A stretch of 64,000 nucleotides of DNA, taken from NCBI GenBank assembly GCA_017545505.1, contig JAFWNB010000001.1, positions 1-64,000 on the forward strand, written 5' to 3'. Source of the DNA: Candidatus Saccharimonadota bacterium (GTDB lineage: Bacteria > Patescibacteriota > Saccharimonadia > Saccharimonadales > Saccharimonadaceae). Shown one piece after another: positions 9,111 through 16,857 of the stretch (positions within the stretch are counted from its first letter, which is position 1; each line of letters begins with the position of its first letter). The notes under the pieces were generated by a model. The model was not told the origin of the DNA, made no database searches, and saw nothing but the letters and a program-made list of their open reading frames with translations. The translations under genes were made by a program, and so were the position numbers.

Positions 9111-10211
9111 TTATTTAATAACGACACTAAGAGCTTGCTTAATTACGTCATCCATGTCGTAGTATTTATATTCAGCTAATCTACCGCCAAAGATGACATT
9201 GGACTCTTTTTTGGCTAGATCACGATAGGCCTCGGCTAGCTGGTCATTTTTTTCATTATTAACGGTATAGTATTTTTCGGAGCCTTTTTGGTAGTTTGCC
9301 GGATATTCATAAGTGATGACGGTTTTAGGCCCAGTGCCGAATTCGAAATGTTTATGTTCAATAACGCGAGTATATTCTACATCGTGTCCGGTGTAATTCA
9401 CAACGGCGCAGCCTTGGTGATTTACTTCGTTTAGAGTTTCGGTTTCAAATCTAAGGGAACGCCATTCTAGCTCGCCAAGTTGATAATCAAAGTATTCATC
9501 CAGTGGACCAGTGTAAACAATGTGGCTAGCCATGGATTGGAGTTTTGCTCTGTCTTGGAAAAAATCAGTGTTTAATCGGATTTCAATGCCTGAAAGCATT
9601 TTTTCAACCATTTTTGTATAGCCACCAACTGGTATGCCTTGGTATTTATCATTAAAATAATTATTGTCGTAAGTTAGGCGCACAGGAAGTCGTTTGATAA
9701 TAAAGGCTGGAAGCTCTGAGCATGGACGTCCCCATTGTTTTTCAGTGTATCCTTTGATAAGTTTTTCGTAAATAGTGCGTCCAACTAAACTGATAGCTTG
9801 TTCTTCGAGATTAGTGGGGGTATGTTTGATTTCTTTTCGTTCCTTTTCAATGTGCTTTATAGCATCGGCTGGCGTGATGCAATCACCCCAGATTTTAGCG
9901 AAAGTATTCATATTAAATGGCATGTTATAAACATTTCCGTCAAAAATGGCAATTGGTGAATTTATAAAGTGGTTAAATTCAGCAAATTGATTGACATATT
10001 GCCATACATCTTCATAATCTGTGTGAAAAATATGAGCACCATATTTATGAACATTGATACCGTCTTGGTTTTCGGTGTAAACATTACCTGCGATATGATC
10101 TCTTTTGTCAATGACTAAAACTTTTTTTCCAGCACGATGGGCGCGCTCAGCGATGGTAGCGCCAAAAAGGCCAGCACCTACAATTAAATAATCATAGTGT
10201 TCTTTTACCAT
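9111..10211 (-). CDS. glf: UDP-galactopyranose mutase
   Basis: A 366-residue flavoenzyme that converts UDP-galactopyranose to UDP-galactofuranose. The FAD-binding fold starts at YLIVGAGLFGATIAERAHRAGK (residues 7-28) and DKRDHIAGNVYTE; IKGYTEKQWGRP, RLPVRLTYDNNYFNDKYQGIPVGGYTKM and GGRLAEYKYYDMD are signature segments, including the Arg and Tyr residues that bind the UDP phosphates. The start overlaps the upstream GT2 stop by 7 bases. With galE in the same minus-strand run, it shows that the polymer contains galactofuranose, a sugar absent from the host animal. Confidence 0.96.
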   Translation of the reverse strand: MVKEHYDYLIVGAGLFGATIAERAHRAGKKVLVIDKRDHIAGNVYTENQDGINVHKYGAHIFHTDYEDVWQYVNQFAEFNHFINSPIAIFDGNVYNMPFNMNTFAKIWGDCITPADAIKHIEKERKEIKHTPTNLEEQAISLVGRTIYEKLIKGYTEKQWGRPCSELPAFIIKRLPVRLTYDNNYFNDKYQGIPVGGYTKMVEKMLSGIEIRLNTDFFQDRAKLQSMASHIVYTGPLDEYFDYQLGELEWRSLRFETETLNEVNHQGCAVVNYTGHDVEYTRVIEHKHFEFGTGPKTVITYEYPANYQKGSEKYYTVNNEKNDQLAEAYRDLAKKESNVIFGGRLAEYKYYDMDDVIKQALSVVIK

Positions 10212-11257
10212 TTAATATCAACTCCTAGTTTGTTAATCATAGTTTTGTATGTAGCTAGAAATGGCTTAAATAGATGGAAGTCGTATATTTTTTTGACGAG
10301 ATAGAGTTTTTTATTGGAGCCATTATTTGCTCTGACATGTTTTAGAGTTAAGTATTGATTATGTCGCCAATTTGGAAAATTTTGATCGAGGAATTTAGTA
10401 TTCTCTTTGAGAAGCTTGTTAAAATCGGCATCTTTGTTAGTTGAAAGGCGATACATGAGTGATATACCGAGGTGCAAGAAAGCATTAGCATCTACATAAT
10501 CAATATAGTTCTGGTCTTTGGATTTTGCGTAAATATCGCGTATTTCTTTCATAGCGGCATAGGTTTTTGGAAGAGCTTTTGGTTCAACGGTATTTATAAT
10601 AGAGTCTTTTCTAACCATGTAACGATTGAGACTATCTGGAATAAAAGTTATTTTATTAGCGTTGATGTAAATAAGTTGGAGAAACATCATATCGTCTAGG
10701 ACTGGAGGTATGTTTTTTAGCTCGGCCATATTCTTTAAGAGTTCGGCTTTGTAAATTTTATTCCATGGAGCACCATTTAACTCTAGGAGTAGGCCTGGGT
10801 TATCTTTGATGATGATGTTCTTGTGTTTTGGTTTACACATTTCTCGAGAATAGAGTTTGCCGGTTTCGAGGTCGATACGGTCAAATCCGCAAACTGCGAT
10901 ATCAGCTTTGTTTTTAATGGCAGCAGTATAAAGATTTTCGGCAAAGTCTTCAGTAACGTAATCGTCGCTATCTACAAAACCAATGAATTCTCCACGAGCT
11001 TTTTTGATGCCGTCTTTACGGCCGCGCCAGACGCCTTCGTTCTTTTTGTCGATAATAACAATTTTGTCACCGTATTTTTTACGATAATCTTTTAGTATTT
11101 TAAGACAATTATCAGGTGAGCCATCGTTGATACAAATAGCTTCGATGTCGTTCATTGTTTGATGCATAAGGCTATTAAGACATTTCGGTAAATACTGTTC
11201 GACATTATAACAGGGAATAATAAAGCTGATTTTGATTGCCTTTTTCTCTATTTTCAT
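10205..11257 (-). CDS. GT2-family glycosyltransferase, possibly galactofuranosyl or capsule type
   Basis: A 350-residue GT-A fold transferase. ISFIIPCYNVEQYLPKCLNSLMHQT is the GT2 opening, CINDGSPDN the nucleotide site, and GFVDSDDYVTEDF the D-x-D metal site; GAPWNKIYKAELL and PVLDDMMFLQLIYINANKI are common to CpsI/EpsH-like capsule transferases. The C-terminal 100 residues are helical. It is coupled to glf by a 7-base overlap, so an enzyme using UDP-Galf is a reasonable guess only. A TGCTATAAT box 7 bases before its ATG suggests that this pair has its own promoter. Confidence 0.86.
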   Translation of the reverse strand: MKIEKKAIKISFIIPCYNVEQYLPKCLNSLMHQTMNDIEAICINDGSPDNCLKILKDYRKKYGDKIVIIDKKNEGVWRGRKDGIKKARGEFIGFVDSDDYVTEDFAENLYTAAIKNKADIAVCGFDRIDLETGKLYSREMCKPKHKNIIIKDNPGLLLELNGAPWNKIYKAELLKNMAELKNIPPVLDDMMFLQLIYINANKITFIPDSLNRYMVRKDSIINTVEPKALPKTYAAMKEIRDIYAKSKDQNYIDYVDANAFLHLGISLMYRLSTNKDADFNKLLKENTKFLDQNFPNWRHNQYLTLKHVRANNGSNKKLYLVKKIYDFHLFKPFLATYKTMINKLGVDIKW

Positions 11258-11264
11258 TAGGTCA

Positions 11265-11273
11265 ATTATAGCA
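11265..11273 (-). promoter_or_regulatory. Extended -10 promoter for the GT2-glf pair
   Basis: On the minus strand TGCTATAAT lies in the 28-base gap after the DUF2142 gene (box at 11265-11270), 7 bases before the ATG at 11257. It indicates an internal start within the long glycan run and a leaderless mRNA. Confidence 0.6.
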
Positions 11274-11285
11274 TATTTGGCTTAA

Positions 11286-13145
11286 TTAGTAGGAATAAAC
11301 TGCTAGGATTGACGTAATGATAGTTATTAGATTAATGATTGCAGGGATAGTAATAATAATAGCATTGTAAGTTTTTGGTTTTATGGCGTTTTTGATATTT
11401 TTGGGCTGAAGACAGATGAGGAGTGGGAAAAATAGCGGTAAGAAATACCTACTTTGGACTCCTTTAATTGTGTTGTTTCCTATGGGATTAAAGGTAAGGT
11501 ATAGTGCAGTCCAAATGAAGAGAATTGTAGCGAGATTAGCTATGAGGATAGCAAATCGTTGTTTTTTGATGAGGTTGTTCTCGTCGTTATCTGTTAAGAA
11601 GGTAAATAGAAGTAAAATGAGTAGTATGTATAAAAAGTTTGTGCTACTTATGGTGGTCTGGTTGACAATGTAGCCATAATTACTGAAATTGTTCATAGTC
11701 ATATCGCTGAATTGTGAGATAGCGGTATTACCTAGTAGTGTTGCATAATCTAGTGGATTGGATAATACTGTAGATAGCTGTCCACTTACGGAGGTGTTGC
11801 CACCACGGGAATCGCTTTCCATAGTGCCACTGATGGTGGGTAAAATGAAAGTGGCAGATAAGAGGAAAGCAACTACGATGATGCCTATTTTAACTAAATG
11901 AGATTGTTTTTTGCTATCGAACCTTTCTTTGGGGATTAACAATGCAAGTAAGAGGAATGGGACATAGATAGCTTTGACAAAACAGGCATATGAAATGGAT
12001 GCCAGCATAATAACTGCAATTCTGAAATCAAATTTAGTATTTTTGTCTAGGTATAAATTAATGAGATGCGCGACAAAAACTGTTATTCCTATAATGACGG
12101 CTGGGTCGTAGGAATACTGACTGGCTAAGAAAATGTTGGCAGGTATTAATGCTATAACGGAAAGAAGGCGCTTGCCGATTTTGATGGTTTTGATGGCATA
12201 TGCCATTATCAAAACATAAAATAGAAGATTGAAGATTTTTCCAATTTTGAAACAAGCAGTGAAGGGTAAATTGACAAGTCTTGCTAGATGGTAACCTATA
12301 GCCATAGGGAGATAGCCAATTTTGTTGTAAGTGGGGGCAAAAGTAACGTTTTTGGAAAAGTCGCTATCACCCGAATTGAATAATTCGTTTTGGGCTCGTT
12401 GCTCTTCGATTGAGTCGATAGAGTTGTGTCCGGCGCTATTGGAGACATTTGAATCTATTAGCTGGTATTCACCTATTGAATAAGTAGTGTGACCTACATG
12501 GAATAGGTCTATGATGTTTTGGAAGTGAATTTGGTCGTCAAACGAAAAATAAGTAGCAGATGGCTGTGAGATTATGATAATAGCGCCAAGGAGTGAGCAA
12601 ACAATTGCGAAGTATAGATGAAGTTTTGAAGTTTTGAATCCATTTCGATAAAAACAAATAAGACTAAATATTAGAATAAAGGATAAAAATACGGAAATGG
12701 TGCGGACTATATTAAAATGAAAACTGTTGTCAATTGTAATAGTTTTGATTTCTAGTTGAGCTGTTTTTGATTGTTTGTACACTATGATAGCATTTGACGG
12801 TTGACAATCTAGGTTGATAACGGATTGATTAAAAGAGTCGTCGAAGATGTCTTCAAATGTGATTGTTTTTTCGTCATTAAATAAGCCTGAGCTGGAATAG
12901 TTGAGAGAGTAATTAACATCCTTAGAAGTTTGGTACTCGATAATTAGTTTATTGATGTAGCGATTGTCGGTGCTTAGTTTGAGAGTAGTTTCATCGCCAT
13001 TATGAGATTCGGAGAAGGTGACATCTTGAAATTTTTCATCACTACTAGTAATTGCTTTGAAATTAAAACCTATTATTTCGGTTAAAATACTCAATAGTAG
13101 ACAGACGATAATACCGATGATATATTTATAGATTTTTTTATTCAT
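11286..13145 (-). CDS. DUF2142 polytopic membrane protein
   Basis: A 619-residue membrane protein. An N-terminal helix is followed by an extracytoplasmic segment of about 110 residues, then about ten further helices. SYFSFDDQIHFQNIIDLFHVGH matches the D-x-x-x-H loop that marks DUF2142 proteins, which resemble GT-C glycosyltransferases and lie in wall-polysaccharide clusters of Gram-positive bacteria. YLPMAIGYHLARLVNLPF and PANIFLASQYSYDPAV also fit the family. It overlaps the 189-residue protein upstream by 8 bases. A lipid-linked-sugar transferase role is inferred from fold class and context; no reaction is established by the sequence. Confidence 0.85.
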   Translation of the reverse strand: MNKKIYKYIIGIIVCLLLSILTEIIGFNFKAITSSDEKFQDVTFSESHNGDETTLKLSTDNRYINKLIIEYQTSKDVNYSLNYSSSGLFNDEKTITFEDIFDDSFNQSVINLDCQPSNAIIVYKQSKTAQLEIKTITIDNSFHFNIVRTISVFLSFILIFSLICFYRNGFKTSKLHLYFAIVCSLLGAIIIISQPSATYFSFDDQIHFQNIIDLFHVGHTTYSIGEYQLIDSNVSNSAGHNSIDSIEEQRAQNELFNSGDSDFSKNVTFAPTYNKIGYLPMAIGYHLARLVNLPFTACFKIGKIFNLLFYVLIMAYAIKTIKIGKRLLSVIALIPANIFLASQYSYDPAVIIGITVFVAHLINLYLDKNTKFDFRIAVIMLASISYACFVKAIYVPFLLLALLIPKERFDSKKQSHLVKIGIIVVAFLLSATFILPTISGTMESDSRGGNTSVSGQLSTVLSNPLDYATLLGNTAISQFSDMTMNNFSNYGYIVNQTTISSTNFLYILLILLLFTFLTDNDENNLIKKQRFAILIANLATILFIWTALYLTFNPIGNNTIKGVQSRYFLPLFFPLLICLQPKNIKNAIKPKTYNAIIITIPAIINLITIITSILAVYSY

Positions 13146-13707
13146 GTTTACCGCCTCTTTTTGTTAGTGGTAATAGCGTTAATCCGATTGCGATAGGAAA
13201 AAGACCATACCACAATAACCCGTAATCTACTTTTTGATAACCATATAATGATTTAATTGTAGGTGTGCCATCGATGTCATATAGTTCGATTTTGGCGTTT
13301 TTGCAAGTTCCTTCGCAATCGATGCGTATGTCGAAAACACCGCCTTCTATTGGCTCTATAATGGAATAATCAATGGGTATTCTAATAATATTGGAAATTT
13401 CGTTGTCATAAACATGGCTAAAAACAGGAGTCGATTTGTAGGTAGTAGTGACAGTATATTGATATTGATTAATTGAATCATCTTCAAAGCGTAATTCTAA
13501 AAACGAGAGTTTTTTATCTGGGACATTGACAGTTTGGGAAAAAGGGAACTCTATGGTTTTTAATTTTGGTTTTTGATTGAAAGAATAAGCTTCTTCTAAG
13601 ATAATTCTAGAGGGCTTAACAATTAAGATAGCAATGAGCGCAAAAATGCCAAAAGCGATAATCGTGTAAGCAATGATTGCTTTGTGGTGTTTTTTTATTG
13701 TTTCCAT
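13138..13707 (-). CDS. Unrecognised membrane protein with an extracytoplasmic beta-rich domain
   Basis: A 189-residue protein. Residues about 12-31 and 165-182 are hydrophobic helices; between them lies a 130-residue polar, strand-rich region (for example QYQYTVTTTYKSTPVFSH and GGVFDIRIDCEGTCKNAKIELYD), so the domain most likely faces the outside. I do not recognise a family. The same layout, one helix followed by a beta-rich extracytoplasmic domain, forms the N-terminal part of the neighbouring DUF2142 protein, so the two may pair or share ancestry. It overlaps the ABC ATPase gene by 13 bases upstream and DUF2142 by 8 bases downstream, a tight operon position. Confidence 0.7.
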   Translation of the reverse strand: METIKKHHKAIIAYTIIAFGIFALIAILIVKPSRIILEEAYSFNQKPKLKTIEFPFSQTVNVPDKKLSFLELRFEDDSINQYQYTVTTTYKSTPVFSHVYDNEISNIIRIPIDYSIIEPIEGGVFDIRIDCEGTCKNAKIELYDIDGTPTIKSLYGYQKVDYGLLWYGLFPIAIGLTLLPLTKRGGKHE

Positions 13708-14435
13708 AGATTGTTGTAGGCTTCGGCAATTTTCTGAGGCTCGCCGTCAAGCTTGATCCTTCCTTTTTCAATTAAAATAGCACGACTGCAAAACTTTTTG
13801 ACACTTTCCATATTATGAGTGACGAGGACAACAGTTTGGTGATTTTTGATACTGGCAAAATAATTAGAACATTTTTGTTGAAAGGCTGCATCGCCAACAG
13901 CAAGAACTTCATCGAGTAAAAGAATATCGCCTTTGGCACGGATGGCAATAGAGAAGGCGAGGCGAACCTGCATGCCGCTAGAATAGTTTTTGAGTTTTTG
14001 GTCCATAAACTCACGGAGTTCGGCAAAATCAACGATTTCGTCGTACATAGCGTCCATTTCTTTATTACTAAAACCAAGAAGTGCACCATTTAAGTAAACG
14101 TTCTCGCGGCCCGAAAGATCAGGGTTAAAACCGACACCAAGTTCTATAAATGGTATCAAATTGCCATTAATTTCTACTGAACCTTTTTCGGGAAAATAGA
14201 TTTTTGCGAGAGTCTTAAGTAAAGTGGATTTGCCAGAACCATTACGGCCAACTATGCCAACAAATTCACCACGGCGAATATCAAAATTGATACCATTTAA
14301 TACTTTTTGTTCTTTATATCCTTTAATGCCTTTTAGGCGATTAAAAATAGCTTGTTTTAAGCCCCAGGCACGTTCAGTCGGGAGTTTAAAGCTTTTGTGG
14401 AGGTTTTTAACTGAAATAACGATATTGTTTTCCAT
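13695..14435 (-). CDS. Polysaccharide ABC exporter, ATP-binding subunit (Wzt/TagH/KpsT type)
   Basis: A 246-residue ABC ATPase. Walker A is GRNGSGKST, the signature is NYSSGMQVRLAFS, and Walker B with D-loop is ILLLDEVLAVGDAAF; VLVTHNMESVKKFC holds the switch His. The opening KSFKLPTERAWGLKQAIFNRLKG is typical of ATPases exporting O-antigen, teichoic acid or capsule. It lacks the C-terminal carbohydrate-binding domain of long Wzt proteins, so substrate recognition resembles the short TagH/KpsT class. Its start abuts the permease stop, and the two make one transporter. Confidence 0.93.
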   Translation of the reverse strand: MENNIVISVKNLHKSFKLPTERAWGLKQAIFNRLKGIKGYKEQKVLNGINFDIRRGEFVGIVGRNGSGKSTLLKTLAKIYFPEKGSVEINGNLIPFIELGVGFNPDLSGRENVYLNGALLGFSNKEMDAMYDEIVDFAELREFMDQKLKNYSSGMQVRLAFSIAIRAKGDILLLDEVLAVGDAAFQQKCSNYFASIKNHQTVVLVTHNMESVKKFCSRAILIEKGRIKLDGEPQKIAEAYNNLWKQ

Positions 14436-15254
14436 TTAGATTTCCTCCGCAAATTTTTTAGATTTTTTACGAAAATACCAAGAACCCCAAGTGAGGATAA
14501 TTATAACAATAATTAGCGGTATAAATTTCCAAACTGGGTTTTCTGTACCGACAAAATTCCAAGTAGTGACGGTTTCGGAGGTAATAAGAAGATAACGAAT
14601 ATCTTGGATGCATTGAGCAATAGGGTTTAAGAGGATTATTTTAGCTGCAGTAAGATTAGTTGAGGCAATCATAGTAATTGGGTAAATAATAGGCACGGCA
14701 TAAAAAAGAGCTTGAATACAAACATCCCAAATTGATGTAATATCGCGGTATTTAACATTAATAGCTCCTAGTAAAAATGATATTCCGAGCGAAAGGGCAT
14801 ATAATTCGCAGACTACGAATGGAACTATAAGCCAGGTCCAGCTAGGAGTGACGCCATTAATAAGTGCAAAGACAATAATGACTACGAGATTAATTAAAAG
14901 ATTGATTATAGCGGTTAAAGTAGCGGAAACAACGATGATATATTTTGGAAAACAGATTTTTCGAATTAGCTCGCCACGTACAACAATGGCTTGAATACCT
15001 TGATTAGTGCATTCCGTAAAGAAGCTCCAAAGCGTAGTGCCTGTGAGAAGATAGACAGGGTAGTGTGGGATATCGCTTCCGAAACGGAGAAGCTTACCAA
15101 ATACTATGTATAATATAGCGAACATCATTAATGGGCGAAGAAGGGCCCAAAGATAGCCTAAAACAGAACCTTGGTAGCGAAGCTTAAAGTCAGTTTTAGT
15201 TAGTTCTTTTAATAAAACTCGGTTTCCTTTATAAAGGAAATTTGGAATTGCCAT
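14436..15254 (-). CDS. Polysaccharide ABC exporter, permease subunit (Wzm/TagG type)
   Basis: A 272-residue ABC-2 membrane protein with six predicted helices. DFKLRYQGSVLGYLWALLRPLMMFAILYIVF is the amphipathic entry and first helix characteristic of Wzm/TagG/KpsM proteins; the ending PLIIVIIILTWGSWYFRKKSKKFAEEI is also typical. It moves lipid-linked polymer across the membrane using the ATPase encoded next to it. The presence of this exporter indicates ABC-dependent assembly for the 1-17 kb glycan. A TGATAAAAT-like box precedes its start, so some independent transcription is possible. Confidence 0.93.
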   Translation of the reverse strand: MAIPNFLYKGNRVLLKELTKTDFKLRYQGSVLGYLWALLRPLMMFAILYIVFGKLLRFGSDIPHYPVYLLTGTTLWSFFTECTNQGIQAIVVRGELIRKICFPKYIIVVSATLTAIINLLINLVVIIVFALINGVTPSWTWLIVPFVVCELYALSLGISFLLGAINVKYRDITSIWDVCIQALFYAVPIIYPITMIASTNLTAAKIILLNPIAQCIQDIRYLLITSETVTTWNFVGTENPVWKFIPLIIVIIILTWGSWYFRKKSKKFAEEI

Positions 15255-15272
15255 ATATATTATTTTATCACA

Positions 15273-16268
15273 TTATTTGTTGCTAATGAAGGTTAAGGTG
15301 TCTTTAATAGCATCTTCGATTGTAAGGTTGGCATGCCATTTTAACTCTTGTTCGGCTTTTTTGGGATTAGCATAAAGTTTTGGAAGGTCGCCAGGTCGGC
15401 GAGGTGCAAATTTGTGGGGAAGAGGTTTACCGGAGACCTTTTCGAAAGCATGAACCATTTCTAAAACAGAAGTGGGGCGACCAGTCCCGAGGTTGTAGGC
15501 GGTAAAGCCAGGCTTTAATCCATCAATAGCGGCGAGATGGCCTTTAGCAAGGTCGACAACGTGAATGTAATCACGGAGACAAGTACCATCTTCGGTGTCG
15601 TAGTCGTTACCAAATATGTTAAGCTCTGGGAGCTCGCCGGTAGCGACTTTCATAATGTAAGGCATGAGGTTGTTTGGGATGCCATTGGGGTTTTCGCCGA
15701 GAAGGCCACTTGTGTGATTACCGATGGGATTAAAGTAGCGGAGAGAAATAATACTAAATTCAGGATTTGATATGGCTAAATCTTTTAATATTTCTTCAAT
15801 CATATATTTGGTTTTGCCATAAGGATTAGTAAGCTTAATGCCGGTTGGCATAGTTTCAACACATTGATCTACGCCTTGGTCGCCGTAAACTGTTGCAGAA
15901 GAAGAAAAAATAATGTTTTTGACACTGTGTGATTGCATAGACTCTAAAAGATTTATAGTGCTGGTGACATTGTTATCATAATATCGCAAGGGTTGTTCGA
16001 TGGATTCGGCAACAGCCTTTAGTCCGGCAAAATGGATGACAAGATCAAAAGAGGTGTTATCGAATATATGGTCGAGAGCGAGTTGGTCGAGTAGGTCGAC
16101 TTCATGAAAAACAGGTCTAGTACTAGTGATTTGTTCGATTTTGTCGAGGACCTCAATTTGGCTATTAGATAGATTATCAACAATTTCAATAGTGTGACCT
16201 TGGTTAATTAATTCAACGGCAACGTGGGAACCGATGTAACCAGTGCCGCCAGTGACGAGGATTTTCAT
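15273..16268 (-). CDS. galE: UDP-glucose 4-epimerase
   Basis: A 331-residue extended SDR interconverting UDP-glucose and UDP-galactose, supplying glf. VTGGTGYIGSHVAVEL is the NAD loop, FSSSATVYGD holds the catalytic Ser/Thr region, NPYGKTKYMIEEIL the Tyr-x3-Lys pair, and DYDTEDGTCLRDYIHVVDLAKGH is diagnostic for GalE. Length and motifs are complete. The start overlaps the GtrA stop by 4 bases (ATGA), indicating co-translation. Confidence 0.96.
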   Translation of the reverse strand: MKILVTGGTGYIGSHVAVELINQGHTIEIVDNLSNSQIEVLDKIEQITSTRPVFHEVDLLDQLALDHIFDNTSFDLVIHFAGLKAVAESIEQPLRYYDNNVTSTINLLESMQSHSVKNIIFSSSATVYGDQGVDQCVETMPTGIKLTNPYGKTKYMIEEILKDLAISNPEFSIISLRYFNPIGNHTSGLLGENPNGIPNNLMPYIMKVATGELPELNIFGNDYDTEDGTCLRDYIHVVDLAKGHLAAIDGLKPGFTAYNLGTGRPTSVLEMVHAFEKVSGKPLPHKFAPRRPGDLPKLYANPKKAEQELKWHANLTIEDAIKDTLTFISNK

Positions 16269-16783
16269 TTGGTTGTCTCCTTGGTTGATTTATTTTTTTT
16301 AAATACAAATTTATCGTAGAACAAATAATTCAAAATCATGACTACGATGGAGGTAAAAACAAAGGCGCCCGTAGATTGAATAAATTCGTAAGTGAATGGT
16401 AGATGAATAGCTTCGCAAATATTGAAGGCTAAATCGTAGATAGGAGTGATAAGGCTGAATAATTGAGTTATCCAGGGGCCAATAGCGACGGTAAGAATGG
16501 CGTTCCAGATGAAAAAGCGGATAATAGCAGCTTTAGTGATGGGTCGCTCTTTCCAGGTGATTTTAGAATGTAAAATGTAGGCAACTATAGTAGTTGCAGC
16601 AGTAGAAATAAAAGTGGAGAGCCAGAGAAAATCGTTATTATTAATAATAAGATTTGCCAGGATAGAATAAAAGCCAAAATTAAATATAGTTATAGCAATA
16701 CCTACTAAAATATAACGACCGGCTCGTTTGCTGGTTTTGACGTCTTTTGGATGGTTTTTGTCAGTTTGTTTTTCGGTATCCAT
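16265..16783 (-). CDS. GtrA-like membrane protein
   Basis: A 172-residue protein with four predicted membrane helices and charged ends, matching the GtrA family: RAGRYILVGIAITIFNFGFYSIL opens, YILHSKITWKER carries the conserved K-x-T-W of the central loop, and MILNYLFYDKFVFKK ends. GtrA proteins are thought to flip undecaprenyl-linked sugars or assist their transfer. It is the first gene of the minus-strand run reaching down to about 8 kb and is divergent from uvrA. A TGGTATAAT box lies 7 bases before its ATG. Confidence 0.88.
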   Translation of the reverse strand: MDTEKQTDKNHPKDVKTSKRAGRYILVGIAITIFNFGFYSILANLIINNNDFLWLSTFISTAATTIVAYILHSKITWKERPITKAAIIRFFIWNAILTVAIGPWITQLFSLITPIYDLAFNICEAIHLPFTYEFIQSTGAFVFTSIVVMILNYLFYDKFVFKKNKSTKETTK

Positions 16784-16790
16784 ATTAGTT

Positions 16791-16828
16791 ATTATACCAT
16801 AGACAAAACTTGATTATTTTGGTATAAT
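16791..16828. promoter_or_regulatory. Divergent promoters of the GtrA run and uvrA
   Basis: Minus strand: TGGTATAAT (box 16791-16796), 7 bases from the GtrA ATG, so leaderless. Plus strand: TAGACA (16800-16805), a 17-base spacer and TGGTATAAT (box 16823-16828), with the uvrA start 30 bases downstream behind a GAAGGT ribosome-binding site. Confidence 0.65.
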
Positions 16829-16857
16829 ATACGCGTTTAATTTATGCGAAGGTAGAA

